DNA of 64,000 nt from Candidatus Saccharimonadota bacterium (GCA_905372835.1 CAJPQK010000001.1:434001-498000), one strand, 5' to 3'. Counted from the stretch's first letter, positions 43,268 through 51,799 are shown. Made by a program: numbers and translations. Notes: generated from the sequence alone by a model not told the origin.

Positions 43268-43294
43268 AAAATCACCCCGGGCTAGGGTGATTTT
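43268..43294. terminator. Hairpin upstream of the 224-residue gene
   Basis: AAAATCACCC / GGGTGATTTT with loop CGGGCTA. The A/T flanks make it terminator-like in both directions. It most likely ends the reverse-strand gene at 43367. Confidence 0.65.
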
Positions 43295-43312
43295 AGTAAC
43301 GTAAAATTCAGG

Positions 43313-43360
43313 GTCTACATGACAGGCAATCGTAAAAGAACAATTGCCTGTCATGTAGAC
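43313..43360. repeat. Perfect 18-bp inverted repeat with 12-base loop
   Basis: GTCTACATGACAGGCAAT (43313-43330) and ATTGCCTGTCATGTAGAC (43343-43360) are exact complements. It lies 6 bases after the stop codon of the gene at 43367 (reverse strand) and has no T run on either side, so it is not a standard terminator. It could protect an mRNA 3' end, be an RNase III site or be a protein-binding operator. Confidence 0.75.
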
Positions 43361-43366
43361 TATGGC

Positions 43367-43768
43367 TTAGGGGATGGGGATGCAGATGACGAGCAGTTGC
43401 CCGTCGTCGAGTTTCACCTCCTCTGCTATATAGAGGAGGTGAAGGAGGTGGTCTTCCATATCACTCTTCAGGGCCTGATATAGTGACAGATCCTCTTTGG
43501 ATAGGGCGATATGCCTTTGGATGAAGCGATCGACCGCTTCAAACGCTATCACGACGTCATTGATGTCGTCAGTGATATCACCTGTGGAGACATGATTCTC
43601 GACATATGTCTCCAAATCTTCTATGTGCTCGGTGCAGCCCCTAATAAGGTAGATGAACCGCCTAATTCGGGGTATTGAAGCACACCCCTGCTTGCATACT
43701 AGATTGACAATTTTATGCCACGTTTCATCAAGGTTGATAACTTCGCGGGCAATGTCATCTGATGACAT
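43367..43768 (-). CDS. Unknown helical cytosolic protein, 133 residues
   Basis: The start at 43768 is set by GAGGAG about 6 bases upstream. All-helical and acidic (REVINLDETWHKIVNLVCKQ, DDINDVVIAFEAVDRFIQRH, YQALKSDMEDHLLHLLYIAE), probably a helical bundle. No family recognised. Its leader contains TCTCATC / GATGAGA enclosing GTATTGT / ACAATAC, again a structured leader before a small unknown gene. Its 3' end is followed by the 18-bp inverted repeat. Confidence 0.65.
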   Translation of the reverse strand: MSSDDIAREVINLDETWHKIVNLVCKQGCASIPRIRRFIYLIRGCTEHIEDLETYVENHVSTGDITDDINDVVIAFEAVDRFIQRHIALSKEDLSLYQALKSDMEDHLLHLLYIAEEVKLDDGQLLVICIPIP

Positions 43769-43883
43769 GATACTCTCCTCATCTTCAATTCTCATCCCTG
43801 CGGGTTGCAGCTAAGTATTGTTCTCTTTACAATACAAGATGAGATTTTGTCTTTTGTTTGATGATTTTGCTACAATAACAGAG

Positions 43884-44411
43884 ATGGAAGATACGCGAAA
43901 TGTGATTGATAAGTTCAAAGGTCGGAGCGAGGCGGATATTGTGAAGGAACTGGACGCCAAAGATCACGGCTTGGTGATTGCTCTGGAGAATACCGAGCGG
44001 GATTTTAACATGGGGACGATTGTCAGGAGTGCCAATGCGTTTGGGGTGCGGCAGATTTATGTTATCGGCAGGCGGCAATGGAACAAGCGCGGCGCCATGA
44101 TGACGGATAAATATCTACATGTGCAGTATGTCGGTTCGACGGCGGAGTTTGCTCGGTTAATACGGGCTGAAAACAGAGAAATTATTGCGATTGATAATAT
44201 CCCGGGTAGTGTCAACATGTCGGAGACGGCCTTGCCGGAGCGTGCGGTGCTGGTGTTTGGACAGGAAGGGCCAGGGATCTCTGAGGAGATGGCACAGGCG
44301 GCGGACAAGATAGTGGCCATTGAACAGTTTGGCTCCACCCGCTCCATCAATGTCGGCGCGGCAGCGACTGTAGCGATGTATTGCTGGCTGCAACAGTATG
44401 TGTTAAGGTGA
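43884..44411 (+). CDS. SPOUT-family RNA 2'-O-methyltransferase, TrmH-like
   Basis: 175 residues from the ATG at 43884, chosen because TACAAT (43871-43876) ends 7 bases upstream. SpoU/TrmH motifs are clear: NTERDFNMGTIVRSANAFG (motif 1), VLVFGQEGPGIS (motif 2, knot) and STRSINVGAAATVAMYCW (motif 3). It methylates a ribose of tRNA or rRNA with S-adenosylmethionine. The exact target (for example position 18 of tRNA) cannot be read from sequence. Confidence 0.9.
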   Translation: MEDTRNVIDKFKGRSEADIVKELDAKDHGLVIALENTERDFNMGTIVRSANAFGVRQIYVIGRRQWNKRGAMMTDKYLHVQYVGSTAEFARLIRAENREIIAIDNIPGSVNMSETALPERAVLVFGQEGPGISEEMAQAADKIVAIEQFGSTRSINVGAAATVAMYCWLQQYVLR

Positions 44412-44432
44412 CAGTCTGCTGTGGATTAGCTA

Positions 44433-44816
44433 TTACCAGTCCAGCTTTTGCTTCACCGCTGCCAGGTAATAATGATAATAACTATTCGGATCTGGAACGG
44501 AAAACGATTCATTCATCTCATCATTCTCACGAACTTCTATATACTTATCGTCGGTATACGGCTTGACGAGGTTGGTGAATTCAAATTCATATTCTCCGGA
44601 AATCTGTTTGAGCTCTACACTCTGATTAGTAGGGTCGGGATAATCAGTCATTACTAGCGCGAAGAAGGATCCGTTTTTATCAGCAAACAGATGAAATGTC
44701 GTATCAGGACAGAGTGGCACAAGCGACGCCAGCTGGCGAACATACGACGCATCATTGATAATTGGAAAAGCCTCATTGATTATTTCCGGAAATAGGATAT
44801 TTGAATAATTATTCAT
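44433..44816 (-). CDS. Unknown cytosolic protein, 127 residues
   Basis: No signal peptide or membrane segment. It is acidic and aromatic-rich, with DTTFHLFADKNGSFFALVMT suggesting a small alpha/beta domain of the SMI1/KNR4-like or barnase-inhibitor style, but the similarity is too weak to name. TATAAT sits 12 bases before the ATG, giving at most a very short leader. It converges on the TrmH-like gene. Confidence 0.58.
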   Translation of the reverse strand: MNNYSNILFPEIINEAFPIINDASYVRQLASLVPLCPDTTFHLFADKNGSFFALVMTDYPDPTNQSVELKQISGEYEFEFTNLVKPYTDDKYIEVRENDEMNESFSVPDPNSYYHYYLAAVKQKLDW

Positions 44817-44949
44817 ACAGCAACCTTAATTATATCAAGAAAAGTGGACAGTTTTATGACTTATCCAGGTCTGTTGGCCTAATATAGGCCGGTCAGATAG
44901 ACGTCTAATCTCAGATCGTTGCCATTCAGGGTTGTGAATCTGTTGTCTA

Positions 44950-45141
44950 TTATGGTATTACCTCCTTCATCAGCGGGTAGTCGCCAGTAGACGATATTTT
45001 CACCAAGTGGACCCCCGTGGCTTTTACGTGGCCATGCCCAGTACCATCCGGTTTTAAACTACCGCCGTAATAGACATTAATCATACCTCCTAAGCGTTGG
45101 ACGAGAGCTTCCCTTCCATCAAACCAGCCGAGCTGTTTCAT
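44950..45141 (-). CDS. Small unknown protein, 63 residues, divergent from the hisS attenuator
   Basis: The start at 45141 has AGAGGAG (45153-45147) 5 bases upstream. The product begins MKQLGWFDGREALVQRLGGM and is Gly-rich, with YYGGSLKPDGTGHGHVKATG in the middle. It looks like a small beta protein; no family recognised. Promoter and leader are elaborate: TTGACA-17-TATATA and two hairpins before the Shine-Dalgarno. The promoter is back to back with that of the hisS leader peptide. Confidence 0.65.
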   Translation of the reverse strand: MKQLGWFDGREALVQRLGGMINVYYGGSLKPDGTGHGHVKATGVHLVKISSTGDYPLMKEVIP

Positions 45142-45162
45142 GATAACTCCTCTTGGAGTCGG

Positions 45163-45223
45163 GCGGAGAAATATTCTCCGCGAAGTGGGGCGTCTCCAGC
45201 CTGGTGGCTCCAGGCGAGACGCC
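45163..45223 (-). promoter_or_regulatory. Two-hairpin leader of the 63-residue gene
   Basis: First hairpin GGCGTCTC-GCCTGG / CCAGGC-TG-GAGACGCC (45223-45189), second GCGGAGAA-TAT-TTCTCCGC (45181-45163). The Shine-Dalgarno AGAGGAG follows 9 bases later. Neither hairpin has a T run, so control, if any, is likely translational or by RNA stability. Confidence 0.6.
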
Positions 45224-45247
45224 AGCCTCTGCATGTGCAAAAGCTGA

Positions 45248-45276
45248 TATATATCAATTATTCGCGTGCTTGTCAA
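45248..45276 (-). promoter_or_regulatory. Consensus promoter of the 63-residue gene
   Basis: TTGACA (45276-45271), 17-base spacer, TATATA (45253-45248). Its -35 is 8 bases from the -35 of the divergent hisS leader promoter. Confidence 0.7.
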
Positions 45277-45284
45277 CAAATACG

Positions 45285-45313
45285 TTTACAAACAGTCTCA
45301 CGTGTCCTATAAT
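45285..45313 (+). promoter_or_regulatory. Promoter of the hisS leader peptide and hisS
   Basis: TTTACA (45285-45290), 17-base spacer, TATAAT (45308-45313), then 6 bases to the leader peptide ATG at 45320. The transcript should begin on that ATG. Confidence 0.75.
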
Positions 45314-45319
45314 TAACCC

Positions 45320-45364
45320 ATGATTTCGCCTAAATTCCATCATCCGCATGTGTTGCCGAGGTAG
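45320..45364 (+). CDS. hisS leader peptide, 14 residues, His-rich
   Basis: ATG 45320 to TAG 45362-45364 encodes MISPKFHHPHVLPR, with three His codons in four positions. It is predicted leaderless. Its last four codons and stop form one arm of the antiterminator (45355-45369). A peptide rich in the cognate amino acid, directly before competing hairpins and a synthetase gene, is the hallmark of ribosome-mediated attenuation. It is too short for standard gene finders. Naming it hisS leader is by position and content; no homologue is known to me. Confidence 0.8.
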   Translation: MISPKFHHPHVLPR

Positions 45365-45412
45365 AACTCTGATTTTTTGATTGTCCACGCCGAGTTCTGC
45401 CTCGGCGTTTTT
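45355..45412 (+). promoter_or_regulatory. Antiterminator/terminator attenuator controlling hisS
   Basis: Terminator: CGCCGAG (45388-45394), loop TTCTGC, CTCGGCG (45401-45407), then TTTTT. Antiterminator: GCCGAGGTAGAACTC (45355-45369) pairs with GAGTTCTGCCTCGGC (45392-45406) over 15 bases with one G-U. The two share 45392-45406, so only one can form. A ribosome stalled on the His codons (45338-45349) leaves the antiterminator arm free and hisS is transcribed. A ribosome reaching the stop codon covers that arm and the terminator forms. Confidence 0.85.
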
Positions 45413-45452
45413 GATTGATATATATAAGAAATAATGACATAATGGAACTAAC

Positions 45453-46790
45453 ATGAGCAGTTTATCAACACAAAGTTACAAAGGTTCGCGAGACTATTTC
45501 CCGGAAGAAAAACGTCTGCAAAATTATATTTTTAACGTGTGGCGTAAAACCATCGAAAGTTTTGGCTATGAAGAATACGGCGCTCCATTGCTGGAGCCCA
45601 TGGATATCTATCTGGCAAAGTCAGGTCAGGAACTAGCAGGTGAGCAGACCTACGCGTTTGAAGACCGTGGTGGACGCAAGGTGACCATCCGACCAGAGAT
45701 GACGCCGTCAATTTCCCGCATGGTGGCAGCCAGACGACACGAATTTGCGGTGCCAGCACGCCTGTATTCGATCGCAAATTTCATGCGCTATGAACGCCCA
45801 CAGCGCGGGCGAGAGCGTGAGTTTTGGCAGCTAAACGCCGACCTGTTCGGTGTGGACAGCCCCATGGCCGATGCCGAAATCATTGAGATGAGTTACCGTT
45901 CGGTGCTGAACTTTGGCGCGCGCCCCGACATGTTTACAGTGCGAGTGAACGATCGCCAATTGGTCAATCAACTCCTTGGTCAATTCCTGGGGTTGGATGT
46001 CATCGGCGCCAATATGATGACCAAGCTGCTTGATAAGAAAAATAAGATTCCGCCAGAAACTTTCAAACAGCAAGCCATAGAAATTTTTGGTGCTGAGGGT
46101 TCGCGTGAAGGCTTACCGAAGTTGGCTCAGATGATTAGCATGAAGAGTGTTGATGATTTGCCGCCTGAGCTGAGTGATAGTCCAAGCGTCCAGCAGATAC
46201 GCACGGTCATGGACCTGTTGCGACAAAAAGGCGTGACTAATGCGGTATTTGACGTGACGCTGATGAGGGGCCTGGACTATTACACAGGCACAGTCTTTGA
46301 GTTCTTTGATAATGCTCCAGAGAATAATCGCGCTATGTTTGGCGGTGGTCGGTACGATGGGCTTGTCGGATTGTTTGGCGTTGAGCCAATGGCGACAGTT
46401 GGTGTCGGTATGGGTGCAACGACCATGCAGGTGTTTTTGGAAGTCCACGGTTTACTACCAGAGCTGGCCACGCACACCGATGTGTATATCATCCCGATCA
46501 GCCCAGAGGTCATGAGTGGTGCAGATGCACTTGCCAGGAAATTGCGATCCGAGGGGGTGTTTGCTGAACTCGACATCACGGGTCGCAAGATTGACAAGCA
46601 GCTAAAAGCTGCCCTGAAAAAGCAAGTGCCGTTTGCGGTGTTCGTCGGGCCAGAAGAATTAGAATCAGAAACGTACACCGTGAAAAACTTGGTTGAATCA
46701 ACTGAACAAAAAGTCAATTTCACTCGCATGATTAGCGTGGTGACTGATCACCGATATGACGGCGACGAAGACGCGTTATTTGAGGCTTAG
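45453..46790 (+). CDS. hisS: Histidyl-tRNA synthetase
   Basis: 445 residues. It charges tRNA-His. Class II motifs are clear: the start KGSRDYFPEEKRLQNYIF, motif 2 region RPEMTPSISRMVAARRHEF and RYERPQRGREREFWQLN, HisA-type motif RGLDYYTGTVFEF and GGGRYDGLVGLFG. The C-terminal anticodon-binding domain spans about 330-430. The Shine-Dalgarno is weak (GGAACTAAC). Transcription is predicted to depend on read-through of the attenuator 40 bases upstream. CATAAT 9 bases before the ATG might provide a minor second start. Confidence 0.97.
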   Translation: MSSLSTQSYKGSRDYFPEEKRLQNYIFNVWRKTIESFGYEEYGAPLLEPMDIYLAKSGQELAGEQTYAFEDRGGRKVTIRPEMTPSISRMVAARRHEFAVPARLYSIANFMRYERPQRGREREFWQLNADLFGVDSPMADAEIIEMSYRSVLNFGARPDMFTVRVNDRQLVNQLLGQFLGLDVIGANMMTKLLDKKNKIPPETFKQQAIEIFGAEGSREGLPKLAQMISMKSVDDLPPELSDSPSVQQIRTVMDLLRQKGVTNAVFDVTLMRGLDYYTGTVFEFFDNAPENNRAMFGGGRYDGLVGLFGVEPMATVGVGMGATTMQVFLEVHGLLPELATHTDVYIIPISPEVMSGADALARKLRSEGVFAELDITGRKIDKQLKAALKKQVPFAVFVGPEELESETYTVKNLVESTEQKVNFTRMISVVTDHRYDGDEDALFEA

Positions 46791-46816
46791 CCCCATATCT
46801 GTTATAATCAACAGAT

Positions 46817-48100
46817 ATGAAGACGACTGTAAAGAAACTATCAGATACTAAAGTAGAATTGACCATTTCACTTGGCAGCGAAGAATTGTCGGCTGCTGAA
46901 CAAGTAGCTCTCACTAAAATGGCGAGTGACTTGAAAGTGCCAGGCTTCCGCAAGGGCAAAGTTCCTGTCAGTGTTGCTGCAAAACACGTTAATCCAGCAG
47001 CGTTGCAAGAGCAGACGTTGGACAACGCCCTGAGCAAGGCGGTGGCTGAAGCTTTCATGGCAGAAAAAATCCAAGCTTTGGACCGTCCAGCTGTTGATGT
47101 GAAGAAGTTTGTGCCAGGTCAGGAATTGGAGTTTACTGCAGAAGTAGAAATCATTCCACCGGTAAAATTGGGCAATTACAAGAAATTGAAAGCCAAGCGG
47201 CAAGCCGTCAAAGTTGAGGACAAAGAAGTAGAGGAAATCATCACTCGGATGCGTGAAAACTTTACTGAAAAAACGGAAGTTAAGCGCGCTGCCAAAGAAG
47301 GTGATGAAGCGGTCATCGACTTTACTGGCAAAAAAGATGATGTACCGTTTGATGGCGGCGCAGCAAAAGACTTTGCACTGAAACTTGGCTCTGGCCAATT
47401 TATCCCTGGCTTTGAAGAGGGTGTTGTTGGTCACAAAGCTGGCGAAACATTTGATCTGAAATTGACGTTCCCGAAAGATTACCACGCCAAGGAACTGGCT
47501 GGTGCCGACGTTGTCTTTACGGTGACCTTGCACAAGGTCAATGAATTGTCACTGCCTGAAGTGAACGACGAGTTTGCTGCCAAGTGTGGTCCATTTACTT
47601 TAATAGATGAATTTAAGGCCGATATCAAGCGTGAGATTACCAATCAGAAAGAGCGTGAAGCTGACGAAAAATTGAAAGATGATTTGGTAGGAGAGTTGGC
47701 GGAAGCTTCCAAGGTGGCGCTGCCTGAGCTGTTGATTGACGATCAGATTCGGTCAATTGAGCAAGATTTAATGCAGAACTTGATGTACCGTGGATTGACA
47801 CTGGACAGTTACTTGCAGACGCAAAAGTTTACGGACAAGGACGATTGGCGAGCCAAAGAAGCCCGTCCTGCGGCCGAAAAACGCGTCAAGGCTGGATTAG
47901 TTTTGGCGGAATTGTCCAAGGAACTGGGCGTAGAGGTTTCTCACGAAGAACTATCCGCACAGATTGAGGCTATGAAACAGCAGTATGGTAAAGATCCAAA
48001 AATAGCTGAACGCTTCAGTGACCCAAATGTTCACCGCGATATCGCAAATCGTATGATTACGGACAAAACGGTCGAACAGCTGATAGAACTGAACAAATAG
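46817..48100 (+). CDS. tig: Trigger factor, ribosome-associated chaperone and peptidyl-prolyl isomerase
   Basis: 427 residues. The N-terminal ribosome-binding domain has the signature KVPGFRKGKVP. The FKBP-type isomerase domain lies at about 160-245 (DEAVIDFTGKKDDVPFDG, FIPGFEEGVVGHKAGE). The C-terminal chaperone arms are helical. It catches nascent chains at the exit tunnel. TATAAT (46803-46808) ends 8 bases before the ATG, so leaderless. Confidence 0.97.
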   Translation: MKTTVKKLSDTKVELTISLGSEELSAAEQVALTKMASDLKVPGFRKGKVPVSVAAKHVNPAALQEQTLDNALSKAVAEAFMAEKIQALDRPAVDVKKFVPGQELEFTAEVEIIPPVKLGNYKKLKAKRQAVKVEDKEVEEIITRMRENFTEKTEVKRAAKEGDEAVIDFTGKKDDVPFDGGAAKDFALKLGSGQFIPGFEEGVVGHKAGETFDLKLTFPKDYHAKELAGADVVFTVTLHKVNELSLPEVNDEFAAKCGPFTLIDEFKADIKREITNQKEREADEKLKDDLVGELAEASKVALPELLIDDQIRSIEQDLMQNLMYRGLTLDSYLQTQKFTDKDDWRAKEARPAAEKRVKAGLVLAELSKELGVEVSHEELSAQIEAMKQQYGKDPKIAERFSDPNVHRDIANRMITDKTVEQLIELNK

Positions 48101-48145
48101 TCCCTCAGGGTAGCTCTGGCGACAGCTATACCACTTCTGCTGGTA

Positions 48146-48174
48146 TTGACAAAAATGCCTTTATGGTGTAAAAT
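48146..48174 (+). promoter_or_regulatory. Promoter of the exported metalloprotease gene
   Basis: TTGACA (48146-48151), 17-base spacer, TAAAAT (48169-48174), with the ATG 11 bases further, leaving at most a few leader bases and no Shine-Dalgarno. Confidence 0.75.
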
Positions 48175-48185
48175 AGCACTCAGTT

Positions 48186-49619
48186 ATGTGTGAACGTCAC
48201 GAAGGTCATACCTCAACCATTCTCCAGTGCGGTTCAGAACCAGAACAGCAACCGTTACTAGAGCGAGTCAGGATGTCTCGCCGTCGTTTTTTGGGACTTT
48301 CTGCGGCGGTTGGTGCCGGTGTTGGATTAGTGGGGAGTGCAGGATATCAGCTTGGAGCTCGATATGGAGGGGAGCCTTCTCGACCCAAGCCACAGGAGGC
48401 TGCTAGTTCATTGCCGCCATATGATATCACTCTTGGCTCGGTTATTTTGCAGCCCAAGGGCCACAGTAACCACAGAATTACTAGTGATATCGTAAAGGAG
48501 ATTCAGCAGCAAACAGAATGGATAACTGACACGACTGCTGGAGCTTATACATTTACGAAAACACCTCATTGGATAGATGAGACCCCTCCTGATCTTCCTG
48601 ATGGGGTTTTTTCTGATAAATTAATAGAGGAGATTGCTCGATCTCATCATGAAAAGAAGGCACTGGGGCGTAACGCCATTATTGCCGTGATGATCAACGG
48701 TGGCGATACAGAGGGAAAAAATTATGGTGGCCTGGCATTCCAGAAGCCTGACGACGCAAATGGGTCATATTTCCCGTGGTTTACTGCTAATTACAACCGT
48801 GCTCCTAGTAGTATTATTGCGCATGAAGCAGGTCATTTATTGGGTCCAGAGTTAGGCAAAGGACTGGGGCATCAATTGTTGATGCCAAACCAAATCCAAG
48901 GCGAGGACGGAGAGCTACGCACAGCGTGCGCGTTTGATACCATACAGAACCTCTTGCACGCTGGTTTTGATCTGGAGAGAGTACCGGGAGAACCTTCTCG
49001 AGTACAGCAGTATGCTTCACCGTTCAGTGTTATGGGACGACCAGATCTATTCGAAAAGAGCGCCGGTATTATTTCCAACACTTCCAATCTTTCTAAGAAT
49101 TCCAGACTGCTATTTTCGCCACCAGAGCTAAAACACCTTGATCCACGCCGTAAAGTTAATGGCTTTGAGGGCCACTCGGAGACAGTACGGTACTCATTGT
49201 CTCAAGAATTTGATGAGCGACTAGGAGTAGTCATGCCATTACCGGCTGATCATGTATTGAAGAAGATCTTGCCAGATATAGAAAATATTTTCTTTGGACC
49301 AATTTGCGGACCACTGTTCGACGAACAAGGAAACAAAATCGAGCATCCTATCCAGAAGATTGGTGTATTTGCCACCTGGAAAGACAACCGTGGCACAGCA
49401 TTGCTCGAAACGAGCCCGTTTAACCTAATTGATTATACTTCTCAAACGGAATCGGTGAATTATGCAGACGAACAGCTGGACCTACTGGTTACTTCTGGAT
49501 ACATTCAGGGCCGTGTCTATATCGAATTTAAGAAGCTGAGCAGCTCAGCAGGGCAAAGTATCTTTGAAGCCGAGTATCAGCGAGTAGATGAACGTAACCA
49601 ACAGATTATGAATAAGTAG
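48186..49619 (+). CDS. Exported zinc-metalloprotease-like protein with twin-arginine-type signal
   Basis: 477 residues. An N-terminal extension of about 29 residues precedes MSRRRFLGLSAAVGAGVGLV, a twin-arginine-like signal with a hydrophobic core. A Pro/Glu linker follows, then a domain with SSIIAHEAGHLLGPELGKG, an HExxHxxG zinc site of metzincin style. The downstream C-terminal half is beta-rich and lacks a recognised family. The protein should act outside the cell on host or environmental protein. Whether it goes through Tat or Sec depends on tatA/tatC, which are not in this window. Confidence 0.75.
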   Translation: MCERHEGHTSTILQCGSEPEQQPLLERVRMSRRRFLGLSAAVGAGVGLVGSAGYQLGARYGGEPSRPKPQEAASSLPPYDITLGSVILQPKGHSNHRITSDIVKEIQQQTEWITDTTAGAYTFTKTPHWIDETPPDLPDGVFSDKLIEEIARSHHEKKALGRNAIIAVMINGGDTEGKNYGGLAFQKPDDANGSYFPWFTANYNRAPSSIIAHEAGHLLGPELGKGLGHQLLMPNQIQGEDGELRTACAFDTIQNLLHAGFDLERVPGEPSRVQQYASPFSVMGRPDLFEKSAGIISNTSNLSKNSRLLFSPPELKHLDPRRKVNGFEGHSETVRYSLSQEFDERLGVVMPLPADHVLKKILPDIENIFFGPICGPLFDEQGNKIEHPIQKIGVFATWKDNRGTALLETSPFNLIDYTSQTESVNYADEQLDLLVTSGYIQGRVYIEFKKLSSSAGQSIFEAEYQRVDERNQQIMNK

Positions 49620-49704
49620 TTAGTGTATTCGGTAATTATTCCATAGCTTCCAAGAGCTAATGAGTATTTGGTATACTAGTTGTAGCTAAAGGGAGTAGGG
49701 AAAT

Positions 49705-50643
49705 ATGAGGCAGTATCTAGACGCGTTACAGCAGGTTCGCGACAGCGGCGTGAAAAAAGGTGACCGCACTGGCACGGGAACGACGGAAGTGTTTGGCGTG
49801 CAGGCGCGGTATGATTTGGCGGATGGCTTTCCGGCTATGACTACTAAGAAGTTGTATTTTACCAGTGTGGCGCACGAGCTGCTGTGGTTTCTCAAAGGCA
49901 CGGGTAATATTGAATATCTAGCACAAAACGGCGTGCACATCTGGGACGAGTGGCCGTACAAGAATTATTTGGAGAAAACCGGCCAAAGCATTCCAGAAAT
50001 CAATGGCGAGGAGTGGCGCGCTGGCATGAAAACATTTATCGGTAAAATTGCGACTGATCACGCCTTTGCCGAGGAGTGGGGTGATTTGGGGCCAGTTTAC
50101 GGCGTGCAGTGGCGCAAATGGCCGGACGGCAAGGGCGGGACGATTGACCAAATCCAAAATGCTATCGACATGATACAGAATAATCCGACGTCGCGGCGCA
50201 ACATCGTTAGTGCTTGGAATGTGGCGGAAATTGACGATATCGCCCGAGCCGGTGGACTGCCGCCGTGCCACACTATGTTCCAATTCAATGTGCGGCCGGG
50301 CGGGGACGGCGAGAAAGATAAGCTGGATTTGGCGCTGACGCAGCGTTCGGCGGATATGTTCCTTGGCGTGCCGTTTAATATCGCTAGCTACGCGCTACTA
50401 CTGTCGATGATCGCTCAGGTGACGGATAAACAGCCGGGTGAATTCGTCCATACCCTAAATAGCGCGCATATTTATAACAATCACCGCGCGCAGGTTGACG
50501 AGCAACTGTCGCGTCGTCCACTACCGCTGCCAAAGCTGTGGCTGAATCCTGACATCAAGAACATTGACGATTTCACCATTGACGATATTCGCCTAGAGGG
50601 CTATGAGCATCACCCACCGATTAAGGCACCGATTGCGGTGTAA
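49705..50643 (+). CDS. thyA: Thymidylate synthase ThyA
   Basis: 312 residues, within the longer ThyA group. It makes dTMP from dUMP with methylenetetrahydrofolate. Visible are [20 protein letters not shown], the catalytic Cys in [32 protein letters not shown] and [21 protein letters not shown] upstream and TATACT about 25 bases before give a leadered start. It converges on the dihydrofolate reductase gene 7 bases away. Confidence 0.97.
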   Translation: MRQYLDALQQVRDSGVKKGDRTGTGTTEVFGVQARYDLADGFPAMTTKKLYFTSVAHELLWFLKGTGNIEYLAQNGVHIWDEWPYKNYLEKTGQSIPEINGEEWRAGMKTFIGKIATDHAFAEEWGDLGPVYGVQWRKWPDGKGGTIDQIQNAIDMIQNNPTSRRNIVSAWNVAEIDDIARAGGLPPCHTMFQFNVRPGGDGEKDKLDLALTQRSADMFLGVPFNIASYALLLSMIAQVTDKQPGEFVHTLNSAHIYNNHRAQVDEQLSRRPLPLPKLWLNPDIKNIDDFTIDDIRLEGYEHHPPIKAPIAV

Positions 50644-50650
50644 GACACTG

Positions 50651-51154
50651 TCATGCCACGGGTTTTCGCTGGTAAATTACAAAGTCAAAAGCGTAGGCGT
50701 TGGCTTCGTCTGCTGGGTGATGGACGCGGTCAGTCTCTTCCCAAGCGGTCATGTCCAGCTCTGGGAAAAAGGTGTCAGCGTCTGAAAATGTAGCGTCCAT
50801 CTCGGTGGCGTAAATGGTGTCAATCTCTGGCGCGTTCAAAGCATCGCTATAGACCTGTGCACCACCGATGATGAAGGTTTTGTAACGAGCTAGCGCTAGG
50901 GCGCTTTCTAAATTCACAGCCGTGAGGACGCCTTTGACGCCTGTTGGCCGCGAGGAAATGACGATGTTTTCGCGATCTGGTAGCGGGCGAGAGCCAATTG
51001 ATTCAAAGGTTTTTCGACCCATGATGACATCACCGCCTTTGGTCAGCCGCTTGAAATGTGCCAAATCTGCTGGCAAGCTGCGACCCCACGGTAAATCACC
51101 GCCTCGCCCGATGGCGCGGTTGGTATCATAGGCAACGATGATGGCTTTCTCCAT
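50651..51154 (-). CDS. folA: Dihydrofolate reductase
   Basis: 167 residues. It regenerates tetrahydrofolate consumed by ThyA. IVAYDTNRAIGRGGDLPW, FKRLTKGGDVIMGRKTFESI and FIIGGAQVYSDAL are the family signatures. TACACT ends 6 bases before the ATG, so leaderless. The convergent placement with thyA has only 7 bases between stops. Confidence 0.96.
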   Translation of the reverse strand: MEKAIIVAYDTNRAIGRGGDLPWGRSLPADLAHFKRLTKGGDVIMGRKTFESIGSRPLPDRENIVISSRPTGVKGVLTAVNLESALALARYKTFIIGGAQVYSDALNAPEIDTIYATEMDATFSDADTFFPELDMTAWEETDRVHHPADEANAYAFDFVIYQRKPVA

Positions 51155-51201
51155 ATATTCAGTGTATCATGAGGCGCCGGCTATATGCTATAATATAGTT
51201 C

Positions 51202-51798
51202 ATGAATAAAGTAAATAGCTACTTGGTACCAACTGTTATCGAAAAATCTTCTGACGGCGAACGAGCGTTTGATATTTATTCACGCCTTTTGAACGAGCGA
51301 ATAATTTTTCTGGGTGAGGAAGTAAATGAGCACACCGCCAACATTGTGGTGGCGCAGCTGCTGCACTTGGCTCAGGTTGACCCAGAGGCTGACATCTCGC
51401 TGTACATCAATAGCCCTGGTGGTAGCGTGTATGACGGTTTAGCGATTTACGACACCATGAATTTCATCAAGCCTGACGTCGCGACCTACGGCATCGGTTT
51501 GCAAGCTAGTATGGGCGCATTCTTACTCTCAAGCGGTGCCAAGGGCAAGCGATTTTGCTTGCCGCACGCCAAAGTGATGATCCATCAGCCATCGTCAGGT
51601 ACGCGTGGTAAGGTGACTGACATGGAAATTGACCTGAAAGAGACGCTGGAGATGAAGGAAATGCTGGCAAAAATCATGGCCAAAAACACTGGTCAAAAGC
51701 TCGCCAAAATCAAAGCTGATATGGAGCGCGACTACTGGATGAAGCCAGAAGAAGCAGCGGCGTACGGCCTGATTGATGCGGTGATTAAGAAAGCTTAA
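51202..51798 (+). CDS. clpP: ATP-dependent Clp protease proteolytic subunit ClpP
   Basis: 198 residues. Catalytic triad: Ser in [14 protein letters not shown], His in [12 protein letters not shown], Asp in the following helix region ([13 protein letters not shown]). It pairs with ClpC encoded at 10702. TATAAT (51189-51194) ends 7 bases before the ATG, so leaderless. Confidence 0.97.
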   Translation: MNKVNSYLVPTVIEKSSDGERAFDIYSRLLNERIIFLGEEVNEHTANIVVAQLLHLAQVDPEADISLYINSPGGSVYDGLAIYDTMNFIKPDVATYGIGLQASMGAFLLSSGAKGKRFCLPHAKVMIHQPSSGTRGKVTDMEIDLKETLEMKEMLAKIMAKNTGQKLAKIKADMERDYWMKPEEAAAYGLIDAVIKKA

Positions 51799-51799
51799 C

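Noticed and set aside
45365..45452. T-box interpretation of the hisS leader
   Set aside because: No specifier-loop architecture or conserved UGGN antiterminator bulge; the His-rich ORF and competing stems explain the region better.
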